NCBI RefSeq assembly: GCF_030286555.1
Contig: NZ_JASVWF010000001.1
Location: 1,364,001 to 1,428,000, forward strand
DNA from: Actinomycetospora termitidis
GTDB lineage: Bacteria > Actinomycetota > Actinomycetes > Mycobacteriales > Pseudonocardiaceae
DNA length: 64,000 nucleotides
Reading direction: 5' to 3'
Shown piece after piece: positions 17,426 to 25,528 of the stretch. A model generated the notes under the pieces. The model was not told the origin of the DNA, ran no database searches, and saw only the letters and a list, made by a program, of their open reading frames with translations. The translations under genes were made by a program, and so were the position numbers. Each line of letters begins with the position of its first letter. Positions within the stretch are counted from its first letter, which is position 1.

Positions 17426-18451
17426 GTGCGCGTCCTCCTGACCGGCCACCAGGGCTACCTGGGCACCCTCGCCGCCCCCATGCTCGCCGCGGCGGGCCAC
17501 GAGGTGACGGGGCTGGACTCCGGCCTGTACGCCGACTCGATCCTGGGCGAGCTCGAGCAGCCCGACCCGCCGGCGCTCGCCGTCGACCTGCGCGACGTGA
17601 CCGTCGAGCAGCTGCAGGGTTTCGACGCCGTCATCCACCTCGCGGCGCTGTCCAACGACCCGCTCGGGTCGCTCGCCCCGCAGCACACCTACGACATCAA
17701 CCACCACGCCTCCACGCGGCTGGCGCGGCTGGCCAAGGAGGCCGGCGTCGGCCGCTTCGTCTACGCGTCGACCTGCTCGGTGTACGGCGCGTCCGGCACC
17801 GACGACGTGCTCGACGAGGAGGCGCGGATGAACCCCGTGACCCCCTACGCGGAGTCCAAGGTGCGCGTCGAGGCCGACCTGGTGGACCTGGCGTCGGAGG
17901 AGTTCGTGCCGGTGTCGATGCGCAACGCGACCGCGTTCGGGTTCTCCCCGCGGCTGCGCGCCGACATCGTGCTGAACAACCTGGTGGGGCACGCCGTGCT
18001 CTCCGGGCGGATCCTCGTGATGAGCGACGGCACGCCGTGGCGCCCGCTGTGCCACGGCCGCGACATCGTCTCCGCAGCGATCGCGGCGATGGAGGCCCCG
18101 GCCGACGTCGTGCGGGCCCAGGCCTTCAACGTCGGCCGCACCGACAACAACGTGCAGGTCCGTGACATCGCCGAGGCCGTCAAGGTCGCCGTGCCCGAGG
18201 CCGAGCTGATCGTCACCGGCGAGACCGGCGGCGACCCGCGCTCCTACCGCGTCGACTTCACCAAGATCGAGAAGACGTTGCCGGAGTTCCGCTGCGCCTG
18301 GTCGGTCGCCGACGGTGCCGCGGAGCTGCTGCGCGAGTACCGCGCCCGCGGGCTCACCCAGGAGACGTTCGACCTGCGCTTCACCCGGCTCGCCGTGCTG
18401 CACGCCCGGCGGGAGGCCGGGACGCTGGACGAGACCCTGCGCCCCGTCTGA
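17426..18451 (+). CDS. NAD(P)-dependent sugar epimerase/dehydratase (extended SDR)
   Basis: This 341-residue protein starts with the Rossmann signature LLTGHQGYLG (GxxGxxG), and the catalytic pair is Y141/K145 in TPYAESK. YASTCSVYG supplies the Ser/Thr, and VSMRNATAFGFSPRLR is typical of the nucleotide-sugar-binding part. Extended SDRs of this kind are 4,6-dehydratases, 4-epimerases or reductases of NDP-sugars; which one cannot be decided. The GTG at 17426 follows GGAG at nine bases. It is seven bases from the convergent RmlC-like gene. Confidence 0.93.
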   Translation: MRVLLTGHQGYLGTLAAPMLAAAGHEVTGLDSGLYADSILGELEQPDPPALAVDLRDVTVEQLQGFDAVIHLAALSNDPLGSLAPQHTYDINHHASTRLARLAKEAGVGRFVYASTCSVYGASGTDDVLDEEARMNPVTPYAESKVRVEADLVDLASEEFVPVSMRNATAFGFSPRLRADIVLNNLVGHAVLSGRILVMSDGTPWRPLCHGRDIVSAAIAAMEAPADVVRAQAFNVGRTDNNVQVRDIAEAVKVAVPEAELIVTGETGGDPRSYRVDFTKIEKTLPEFRCAWSVADGAAELLREYRARGLTQETFDLRFTRLAVLHARREAGTLDETLRPV

Positions 18452-18458
18452 GGACCTC

Positions 18459-18998
18459 TCACAGGCTCGCGAGCAGGTCCTTCCACGAGCCGGCCGTGCG
18501 GTCGCGCTCCGAGATCGCGGTGACCTCGACCGGCCAGGAGATGGCCAGGTCGGGGTCGTCGTGGGCCACCCCGAGGTCCTCGCCGGGCGCGTGCGGCCGG
18601 TCGATCCGGTAGCAGACGTCCGCGTCGGTGATCGCCTGGAAGCCGTGCAGCAGGCCGGCGGGGACGTAGAGGTGGTGGAAGTCGACGTCGTCGAGCCGGA
18701 AGGACGCGACGGTGCCGAACGTCGGCGACTCCCGGCGCGCGTCGACGAGGACGTCGTGCACCGCGCCATGGGCCACGCGGACCAGCTTCGCCTCGCCGGC
18801 GCCGCGGCGGCCGTGCATCCCGCGGATCGTCCCCGCCCGCGACCGCGACTGGCTGTCCTGGGCCAGCGCTCCCAGGTCGACCCCGTGCTCCGCCCCGATC
18901 GCCGCGTCGAACGTGCGGGTGAACAGCCCGCGGTCGTCCCGGTGCGGGGTCGGGACGAACACCAGGACACCCTCGATCGTGCTCGTGCGAACCTCCAT
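18459..18998 (-). CDS. dTDP-4-dehydrorhamnose 3,5-epimerase-like protein (RmlC family)
   Basis: This 179-residue cupin follows RmlC throughout: an N-terminal IEGVLVFVPTPHRDDRG segment, then TIRGMHGRRG with the catalytic-base histidine H62, KLVRVAHGAVHDVLVD with ESPTFG, and YVPAGLLHGFQ. RmlC enzymes epimerise C3 and/or C5 of 4-keto-6-deoxy nucleotide sugars. In classical RmlC the H62 motif reads GLHYQ; here it is GMHGRR, so specificity may differ. It is divergent from the methyltransferase-like gene at 19047 with 48 bp between starts. Confidence 0.9.
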   Translation of the reverse strand: MEVRTSTIEGVLVFVPTPHRDDRGLFTRTFDAAIGAEHGVDLGALAQDSQSRSRAGTIRGMHGRRGAGEAKLVRVAHGAVHDVLVDARRESPTFGTVASFRLDDVDFHHLYVPAGLLHGFQAITDADVCYRIDRPHAPGEDLGVAHDDPDLAISWPVEVTAISERDRTAGSWKDLLASL

Positions 18999-19046
18999 GC
19001 CCGTCAGCCTCCCAGGAGGCACCGACCCGTCGTCAGGAAGGACCCC

Positions 19047-20207
19047 ATGACCCGCGAGGTCTCCGAGCCAGTGACCTGCCGCTGGTGCGGCTCCACCGAG
19101 GGCACGCTCGTGCTCGACCTCGGCGACCAGCCCGCCGCCGACCACTTCCCGGCCGCGGACGACCCCGGCCCCGACCCGGTGCACCCGCTGCGGATGTGGC
19201 AGTGCGCGCAGTGCGGCCTGGCGAACCTCGCCGAGGACCCCACCACCCCCGAGGAGCCCCGCGGCGCCGAGCCGCAGGCGATGGTCGACCAGGCGCGGGA
19301 CGCGGTCGCCCGGGTCCAGGCGGCGGGCCTGCTGGCCGGACCGGACGGCGCTCCGCGGCGCACGGTCACCGAGTTCGGCAGCCCCCACGGCGGGTCGTGG
19401 CTGGACCTCCTCGACGCCGTGGGGCTCGCCCCGCTGCCCGAGGGGGAGGGCGCGGACCTCGTCATCGACTGCTTCGGCCTCATGCACGACGCCGACCAGG
19501 CCGCCGGCCTGGAGCGGCGCGCGGCCGCGGTGGCCCCGGAGGGCACGCTGCTGCTGCAGTTCCACACGCTCGCCGCGATCGTCGCCGACGGCGGTTGGAA
19601 CGCCCTGCGGCACGGGCACTTCGCCTACTACTCCACCCCGGTGCTGGTGCGGATGCTCGCGGCGATCGGGTTCGAGACGACCCACGCCTTCCGGTTCGAC
19701 CTGTACGGGGGCACGGTGCTGCTCGCCGCGCGGCGAACGGGCGTCGCGGGGCCGACGGACCTCCCGTCGGTCGAGACGCTCGTGGAGGCCGAGCTCGCGG
19801 CCGGGGTGCTCGACCCGCGGGTGGTCGGGGGCCTCGAGGCCGCGACGGCGGCGAGTGCGGACGCCCTCGCCGAGCACCTGGCCGCCCAGCGCGGCAGCGG
19901 CCGTGCGGTGCTCGGGTACGCGGCCGCGTCGCGCGCGGTGCCGCTGCTCAACCGCGCCCGGATCGGGCCGGACCTGCTGCCCGCCGTGGCCGACGGCTCG
20001 CCCGGCAAGCAGGGGCGCCGGTTCCCCGGGGTCGGCGTCCCGATCGTCGGGGTGGACGAGGTCGCCCGCCGGCGCCCGGACGAGGTGGTCCTGTTCGTCA
20101 CCGACCTGCTCGAGGAGATGCGGGGGCGCCTCCCGGAGGTCGAGGCCGCGGGCGGGCGGTGGGTGGTCGTGGACCCGGTCGTCCGCGTCACGGAACCACA
20201 CCCGTAG
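19047..20207 (+). CDS. degenerate zinc-domain methyltransferase homologue
   Basis: This 386-residue protein has the same three-part layout as the C-methyltransferase at 14653. CRWCG near 11-15 and CAQCGLANL near 52 form the zinc domain. The C-terminal domain keeps GYAAASRAVPLLNRARIG, the position equivalent to GYGAPGKGNTLLNY. The SAM-binding motif (ASNDGYLLQ in intact members) is replaced by EFGSPHGGSWLDLL, and LVIDCFGLMHDAD follows. Without the Gly-rich SAM loop it may have lost activity or act as a partner subunit or scaffold; this is inference. The ATG at 19047 follows AAGGA. Confidence 0.82.
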   Translation: MTREVSEPVTCRWCGSTEGTLVLDLGDQPAADHFPAADDPGPDPVHPLRMWQCAQCGLANLAEDPTTPEEPRGAEPQAMVDQARDAVARVQAAGLLAGPDGAPRRTVTEFGSPHGGSWLDLLDAVGLAPLPEGEGADLVIDCFGLMHDADQAAGLERRAAAVAPEGTLLLQFHTLAAIVADGGWNALRHGHFAYYSTPVLVRMLAAIGFETTHAFRFDLYGGTVLLAARRTGVAGPTDLPSVETLVEAELAAGVLDPRVVGGLEAATAASADALAEHLAAQRGSGRAVLGYAAASRAVPLLNRARIGPDLLPAVADGSPGKQGRRFPGVGVPIVGVDEVARRRPDEVVLFVTDLLEEMRGRLPEVEAAGGRWVVVDPVVRVTEPHP

Positions 20208-20321
20208 GTGAGACCCAGGTCACCGTCGGGGCACCCGCCGGACCGGCGCGGCGTCTTGCGGGGAGCGGGCCGGGATCGGCCCGGGACACCGGCGGGTGAC
20301 GAGACCGTCGGGGGTCCGCCC

Positions 20322-20327
20322 TAGACT
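20322..20327 (+). promoter_or_regulatory. candidate -10 element upstream of the Wzz-Wzy gene
   Basis: TAGACT lies in the 234-bp gap before the 20442 gene, flanked by short GC-rich arms (ccgccc/gggcgg). No good -35 is present at 17-18 bp, so this is tentative. Confidence 0.25.
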
Positions 20328-20441
20328 CCCCGGGCGGGAGTGGCCGACGGAGCGGGGCCGGGCGTCCGGGGAGGGCGCGTCGAGCCGTGTGACGGAAACC
20401 GTACGGCCGGCCGCAGACGATCGAAGGATGGGACGCGACGG

Positions 20442-22715
20442 ATGACGGCAGTCGAGGCCCCTCGGGCCCCGGGCCCCCCGCCCGGGCAGCGGGTCCCGCC
20501 GCAGCAGGGCGGTGCCCCACCCGGACGGCGCCGGACTCCCCATCTGCGCGTGGCGGCCGCCGTCGTGATCCTGACGACGCTGATCGCCGGCGGTGCCACC
20601 TTCGCGGGGGTCTTCGCCTCGACCGGTCGCTGGCAGAGCACCGCCGAGGTCGTCTTCAACAGCTCGATGCCCAACGACGAGAACATCGCGCGGGGCTCGC
20701 GGTACGTCCAGGACCGCCTCACGACGTGGGAGGCGCTCGGCGGCAGCGAGGCGGTCGCCCGGCGCGCCACCGAGATCGGGGCGCGCCCCGGCGCGACGCC
20801 GTTCGACCCGACGCGCGTCTCCGTCACCTCGAAGCACCTCACCGCCACCGAGATCCTCGAGGTCACGGCCACCTCGGACGACTCGGGGACCGTCTCGGCC
20901 GACGCGGGGACCGCGGCGCAGGCGCTCGCCGACGTCGTGGTCGCCAGCGAGCGCTATCCCGGGTCGACGAACTCCAAGGTCACCGCGCGGGTGGTGAGCG
21001 GGGGCGGGCCGGCCGTGGACCACGGCGTCCAGGTCGCCCGGTGGTGGGGGATCCTCGGAGCGGTCGCCGGGTTCGTCGTCTCGCTGCTGGCCTGCTCGCT
21101 GCTCCGGCCCGGTCGCTGGTCCCGGGATCTCGCCCCGTTCACGATCCGCTCCCGTCGCCGCATGGTCGAGCTGAACCAGGCGGTGATGCACGAGGCGCTG
21201 CGGGACCTGGTCGTCAACGGTCTCCGCTCGCCGCCGGGCAAGATCGCCGTGGGAGTCGCGGCCGTCTCCGTCGCGGGCTACGGGATCACCGGCCTCGCCG
21301 TGTTCCCCCTGATCCCCGTGCTCGCCGCCGCGGTGTGGACGTGGAAGAAGGCCGATCCGCGCTGGTCGTCGGCCGCGCTGCTGTTCACCGGCATCGGCGT
21401 GTTCCCGGAGAAGGTCGACCTGGTCAAGCTCGGGCCGGTCACGCCCACCGTGCTCGAGGTGGCGCTGCTCCTCGCGTTCGTGCTGCTGCTCCGTGGCCGC
21501 GGCATCGCCCGGTCGCCCCGGCCGGTGTTCACCTGGCCGGTGATCGGGATCCTGGTCGCCGCGACGGTCGGCGGCGTCGCCGCCCTGGCCGTCGGCGGCG
21601 AGTTCAGCCTCATGATCGACAACTACCGGGCGCTGCTCATGGTGGCCGCGTTCTTCCCGGTGTACTTCGCCTTCGCCCGCCGGCCCCACCAGCTCATCGC
21701 GGTGCTGCTCTCGATCGCGGGCGTCTGCAGCTCGATCGTGCTCGTCGCGGCGGCGGCGGGCTGGTCGCGCCTGCTGGTCGACGAGCGCAACTCCATCATC
21801 ACCGGCTCGGACACCTCGGACGTCTCCCGGCTGTCCGGCCCGTCGCTCGACATGTGGGCGCCGCTGCTGATCCTGCTGCTCTCGGCGCTCATGCCGCGCA
21901 AGCCCCGGTGGCTGTGGGTCGGGCTGGTGCTGATCGGCATCGCCCACGAGGCCGCCAGCTTCAACCGGTCGACGTGGGCGCCGCTGATCCTCCTGGTGGT
22001 CGCGGTCGCGGCCGTCACCCACGGCCCCAAGGGCCTGGTGCGCCGGGCCGCCGTGCTCGTCGTCGTCGGGGCGATCGGGCTCAGCCTCGCCCTGACCGGG
22101 CTGGCGGGCGGCCAGGCGAAGGCGATCGCGCTGCGCGCGACGAGCGTCGTCACCGGGCAGGCCTACGGGGAGGACAGCCTCCCGGACCGGTTGCGGGAGA
22201 ACGCGGCCGCGTACGCGACGCTCGAACGCCAACCCTGGGTCGGGGTCGGCGTGGGCCAGTACTACGGCGGTGAGCTGCCGCAGTACGACAACGACCTGAG
22301 CCGTCCGTACGTCGACCCGCGCCCGTACATCCACAACCAGTACCTGCGCATCTGGCTGTACATGGGCGTCCTGGGGCTGTTCGCCTACGCCTTCGCCGGG
22401 ACGCGCATCCTCTCGGCGACCCTGTTGTCCTGGCGACGACGATCTCCCGGCGCGCCCATGGTGGTCGTCGTCGGGATGGGTCTGGCCTGCCTCGCGGCCC
22501 AGTCCAGCCTGCAGACCATGCTCGTCGACCGACCGGCGATCATCACCACGGTCGCGTTGATGGCGGCGCTGTCCGCCTTCGCCTCGTGGTCGCCGTGGCC
22601 CGTCCGCCGCCCCGCCCCGCGCCGACCCGGCGCCCCTGTGGGGAGTGCACCGATGCGCCCCGTGCCGGGTCCACCGCGACGGCCTGCGGCCCCCGCAGGC
22701 ACCATGGAGGAGTGA
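20442..22715 (+). CDS. Wzz-like chain-length domain fused to O-antigen ligase/polymerase
   Basis: This 757-residue membrane protein has two parts. Residues ~35-225 look like a polysaccharide co-polymerase: a first membrane segment (VAAAVVILTTLIAGGATFAGV), a periplasmic-type domain with YVQDRLTTWEALGGSEAV, and a second membrane segment near 205-225. Residues ~265-735 carry about ten further segments. The O-antigen ligase/Wzy_C core is there as ASFNRSTWAPL near 505, QPWVGVGVGQYYGGELPQ near 600 and HNQYLRIWLYMGVLGL near 630. Such proteins polymerise or ligate lipid-linked glycans, and Wzz sets chain length. The C-terminal ~45 residues are Pro/Arg-rich. It ends just before the next Wzz-like gene. 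Confidence 0.88.
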   Translation: MTAVEAPRAPGPPPGQRVPPQQGGAPPGRRRTPHLRVAAAVVILTTLIAGGATFAGVFASTGRWQSTAEVVFNSSMPNDENIARGSRYVQDRLTTWEALGGSEAVARRATEIGARPGATPFDPTRVSVTSKHLTATEILEVTATSDDSGTVSADAGTAAQALADVVVASERYPGSTNSKVTARVVSGGGPAVDHGVQVARWWGILGAVAGFVVSLLACSLLRPGRWSRDLAPFTIRSRRRMVELNQAVMHEALRDLVVNGLRSPPGKIAVGVAAVSVAGYGITGLAVFPLIPVLAAAVWTWKKADPRWSSAALLFTGIGVFPEKVDLVKLGPVTPTVLEVALLLAFVLLLRGRGIARSPRPVFTWPVIGILVAATVGGVAALAVGGEFSLMIDNYRALLMVAAFFPVYFAFARRPHQLIAVLLSIAGVCSSIVLVAAAAGWSRLLVDERNSIITGSDTSDVSRLSGPSLDMWAPLLILLLSALMPRKPRWLWVGLVLIGIAHEAASFNRSTWAPLILLVVAVAAVTHGPKGLVRRAAVLVVVGAIGLSLALTGLAGGQAKAIALRATSVVTGQAYGEDSLPDRLRENAAAYATLERQPWVGVGVGQYYGGELPQYDNDLSRPYVDPRPYIHNQYLRIWLYMGVLGLFAYAFAGTRILSATLLSWRRRSPGAPMVVVVGMGLACLAAQSSLQTMLVDRPAIITTVALMAALSAFASWSPWPVRRPAPRRPGAPVGSAPMRPVPGPPRRPAAPAGTMEE

Positions 22716-22723
22716 GCTCACCG

Positions 22724-25027
22724 ATGACCGTGACGTCAGCGCTGCGCAAGGCGTGGTGGGTGCTCGTGCTCGGGGCGGTGCTCGGCGCCGTCGTGGGGCT
22801 CGTCGTCGACCTCCGGGTCTCGGGACAGGGGTACACCTCGTCGTCCCAGGTCCTGATCTCCGGCGGCGGGGGCCAGGATCCGGACGAGATCTACACGGCG
22901 AACCAGTACGTCAACCAGCGGATGTCGACGTACGCGGAGTTCGTGACGAGCGACCAGGTGCTCGGCCCGGCCGCCCAGCAGCTCGGGATCGCCGAGCCGG
23001 ACCTCGCGTCCCGCGTCACCGCGAACGCCGGCAGCGAGACGACGGTGCTCACGATCGACGTCCAGGGCGCCAGCCCGGACGACGCGGTCCGCTCCGCGCG
23101 GGCCGTCACCGAGTCGTTCACCCAGGCGGTCGGGGTGTTGGAGTCCCCGGCGCCGGGTCAGCCGCCGCGCATCACGACCGACGTGACGGGCGACCCGTCG
23201 ACCCCGACCCAGAGCCAGTCGAGCTCCGTGCTCCGGGTCGCCGGAGGTGCGATCGCGGGTCTGGTCCTGGTGCTGATCGGTGTGGTCCTCTACGGCTCGC
23301 AGTTCGTGCGTCGCACCGGCAGCAGGGTCTACGCCTGGATCTCCTCGGACCCCGACGGTGCGCGCCCCCTGATGGGGCCGCCGACGGGGGCCAACCCGGC
23401 CGTCGGCCCGCCGCCGGGCTACTTCCCGCCCCCGGGGCGCCCGCTCCCGCCGCCCCCACGGCCCGCGGCGACGCAGGTCCCCGGTCCGGCCGTCGACCCG
23501 ACGCCCACGACCCCGGTCTCCGCGGCCATGCTCGCCGAGGCCCGGGCCGCCGGCGGCCTCGGCTCGTCCGAGGCCACCCAGCGGGTGCAGGGACGCGAAT
23601 CCGAGGCCGGTTCGCCGGCGGCGTCGTCGGCGCCCGGCTCCGGTGACGCGGGCGGCAAGGCCGCCGGTCCGGCCGCGGCAGGCGCTGCGGGTGCTGCTGC
23701 CGGAGCGTCGGCCGCCTCGGGCCCGGCGTCGGCGGGCCCCGCGTCGAGTGGCCCGCAGGGCGGTACCAAGCCGGCACCGTCCCCCGGGGCCACGAACGGA
23801 CGCCCCGGGCCCGGTGCCTCGTCGCCGAGCGGCCCGCAGGCGAAGCCGACACCCGGCGGCGCGGGGGCCGCGGTCAAGCCGTCCCCCGGTGCGCCGGCGA
23901 AGCCGTCCCCGGGCGGCCCGAACAGCGCGGCGCCGGGTGCGGCCGCGGCGGCCGCCGCCGGTGCGGCCGCGGGTGCGGCCGCCTCCCGGGGCCAGGGGCC
24001 CTCGGGCGGCTCCACCGCCGGCGGTCAGAAGCCCGCGGGCCAACAGAGCGGTGCGGCGGCGGGCCAGAAGCCCGGCCAGACCTCCACTCCGAGCCCGGGG
24101 AGCCAGGGGCAGGGCGGCCAGAGCAAGCCCGGCCCCGGTCAGGCAGGTCCGGGTGGTCAGAACAAGCCCGGTCCCGGCCCGGCGGGCCAGAAGAAGCCCG
24201 GTCCGGGCCAGACCGGTCAGCAGGGCTCCGGGCAGGGGCAGCAGGCTCCGCAGGGCAAGCCGGGTCCCGGCCCGGCCGCCCAGCAGGCCTCGGGCGGTCC
24301 GGCCCCCTCGGGTCCGGGGCAGCAGGGACAGCCGAGTCAGGGCAAGGGTCCCGGACAGCCGGGCCAGCAGAACTCCGGTCCGGCCAAGCCCGGTCCGGGG
24401 CAGAGCGGCCAGCAGGCGTCCGGGCAGGGCGGTCAGGGAGGACAGGCGGCGCAGGGCCAGGGTCCGTCGTCGCAGGGTCCGTCGTCCCAGGGGCCGCAGT
24501 CCCAGGGGCCGCAGTCCCAGGGCCCGACGCCGAAGTCGGCGGCCGCGTCCCCGACGCCGAACGGGGCCGGTGCGTCGAACGGTGCCGCACCGTCCGGCCA
24601 GAACGGCCAGGCGAAGCCGGCTCCGGGTGCGACCGGAGCGAACGGCGCGGCTGCCGGTGGGTCGAAGGCGACCACGAACGGCGCCGCGGCGAACGGTTCC
24701 GGCCCGAAGCCCGGGTCGCCCGCCGACGCGCCGACCACCACGGTCGGGGCGGCCCGCTCGTCGTCCTCACCGACGCCGCGGCGACCCTCGCCCGGGAAGC
24801 CGGTGTCGATCAAGCCCAAGGGATCGTCGTCGACCCCGACCGTCGCGTCGGGCGGGCACACACCGCCGGCGCGGAACGGTGGTCTCGACGCCGACACCGT
24901 GGCCGTCGACATGCGGCGCAAGGGTGGGCCGAGCCCCACGCCGCGGCCGCGCGCCAACGGGACGCCGAATCGCGTCGGTTCCGCGGCCTCGAGCGACACC
25001 GACCGAGGTGGCTCCCGCGACAGCTGA
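22724..25027 (+). CDS. Wzz-like membrane protein with very long Gly/Pro/Gln/Ala-rich tail
   Basis: The first ~205 residues of this 767-residue protein look like a capsular chain-length determinant. A membrane segment (about 10-30) is followed by SSSQVLISGGGGQDPDEIYTA and the helix NQYVNQRMSTYAEFV, then a second membrane segment near 168-188. Everything after ~220 is low-complexity. It is first Pro-rich (PPPGYFPPPGRPLPPPPRP), then hundreds of residues of PGPG, PAGQ, QGPSSQGP and AAAAAG repeats, and ends in a charged segment. By Wzz topology the tail is cytoplasmic. Function of the tail is unknown. The ATG at 22724 lies eight bases beyond the stop of the Wzz-Wzy gene, with GGAG upstream. A strong hairpin follows. 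Confidence 0.85.
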   Translation: MTVTSALRKAWWVLVLGAVLGAVVGLVVDLRVSGQGYTSSSQVLISGGGGQDPDEIYTANQYVNQRMSTYAEFVTSDQVLGPAAQQLGIAEPDLASRVTANAGSETTVLTIDVQGASPDDAVRSARAVTESFTQAVGVLESPAPGQPPRITTDVTGDPSTPTQSQSSSVLRVAGGAIAGLVLVLIGVVLYGSQFVRRTGSRVYAWISSDPDGARPLMGPPTGANPAVGPPPGYFPPPGRPLPPPPRPAATQVPGPAVDPTPTTPVSAAMLAEARAAGGLGSSEATQRVQGRESEAGSPAASSAPGSGDAGGKAAGPAAAGAAGAAAGASAASGPASAGPASSGPQGGTKPAPSPGATNGRPGPGASSPSGPQAKPTPGGAGAAVKPSPGAPAKPSPGGPNSAAPGAAAAAAAGAAAGAAASRGQGPSGGSTAGGQKPAGQQSGAAAGQKPGQTSTPSPGSQGQGGQSKPGPGQAGPGGQNKPGPGPAGQKKPGPGQTGQQGSGQGQQAPQGKPGPGPAAQQASGGPAPSGPGQQGQPSQGKGPGQPGQQNSGPAKPGPGQSGQQASGQGGQGGQAAQGQGPSSQGPSSQGPQSQGPQSQGPTPKSAAASPTPNGAGASNGAAPSGQNGQAKPAPGATGANGAAAGGSKATTNGAAANGSGPKPGSPADAPTTTVGAARSSSSPTPRRPSPGKPVSIKPKGSSSTPTVASGGHTPPARNGGLDADTVAVDMRRKGGPSPTPRPRANGTPNRVGSAASSDTDRGGSRDS

Positions 25028-25035
25028 TCGCACCC

Positions 25036-25078
25036 CGACGAAGGCCCGGCAGCGGACTCCGCTGCCGGGCCGTCGTCG
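25036..25078 (+). terminator. strong hairpin terminator after the Wzz-like gene
   Basis: GGCCCGGCAGCGG (25043-25055) pairs perfectly over 13 bp with 25059-25071 around an ACT loop. After one mismatch a further six base pairs (CGACGA/TCGTCG) extend the stem. There is no T-run, which is usual for actinobacteria. Confidence 0.8.
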
Positions 25079-25528
25079 TCTCCGGCGTCCGCGAGTGCGA
25101 CGTGGTGCAGGTTCTGTGGCGCGTTGACCTGCGTTGCGTCGCACTGGCGGGCGGGTCGGTGTCCGAGCCGGCGGCGGGTTCTGCGAGTGCGACGTCGTGC
25201 AGAGTCCGTTGCGAGACGCACACGGGCGGCGGAGTTCGCCCAGCGAGGGCGGTCTGTTGCGCGACGCACACGCCTGCGTTGGTCGGCCCCGGAGCCGATG
25301 ACCGTTGCGTGGCGCAACGCGGCGGTGGGACCGGGCGAACTCGGCCGGCCGTGTGCGCGCCGCAACGGGGCCGTCGGGATCGACGAACTCGGCCGGCCGT
25401 CTGCGCGCCGCAACGGTGTCGTGGCGCGGGCCACGGGGTGATACCGGCGGGTCCGCGAGTGCGACGTGGTGCAGGTTCTGCGGGGCGTCGACCTGTGTGG
25501 TGTCGCTCTCGTGAGCGGGCCCGAGGGC
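25079..25528. repeat. intergenic cluster of direct and tandem repeats
   Basis: This 450-bp stretch between the terminator and the GT gene contains no supported gene and is built largely of repeats. A direct repeat of about 54 bp begins at 25087 and 25451; the first 30 bp (25087-25116, 25451-25480) are identical. A third, partial copy of gcgagtgcgacgtcgtgcag is at 25183-25202. A 32-bp unit at 25337-25368 recurs at 25385-25416 with one mismatch, a 48-bp period. A perfect hairpin CGTTGCG-TGG-CGCAACG spans 25303-25319, and related ttgcg..cgcac motifs occur near 25210 and 25258. Confidence 0.85.

Noticed and set aside
23640-24540. Apparent repeat array that could suggest CRISPR
   Set aside because: Units are short, variable and in one frame encoding Pro/Gly/Gln repeats. 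There are no conserved repeats with unique spacers and no cas genes.
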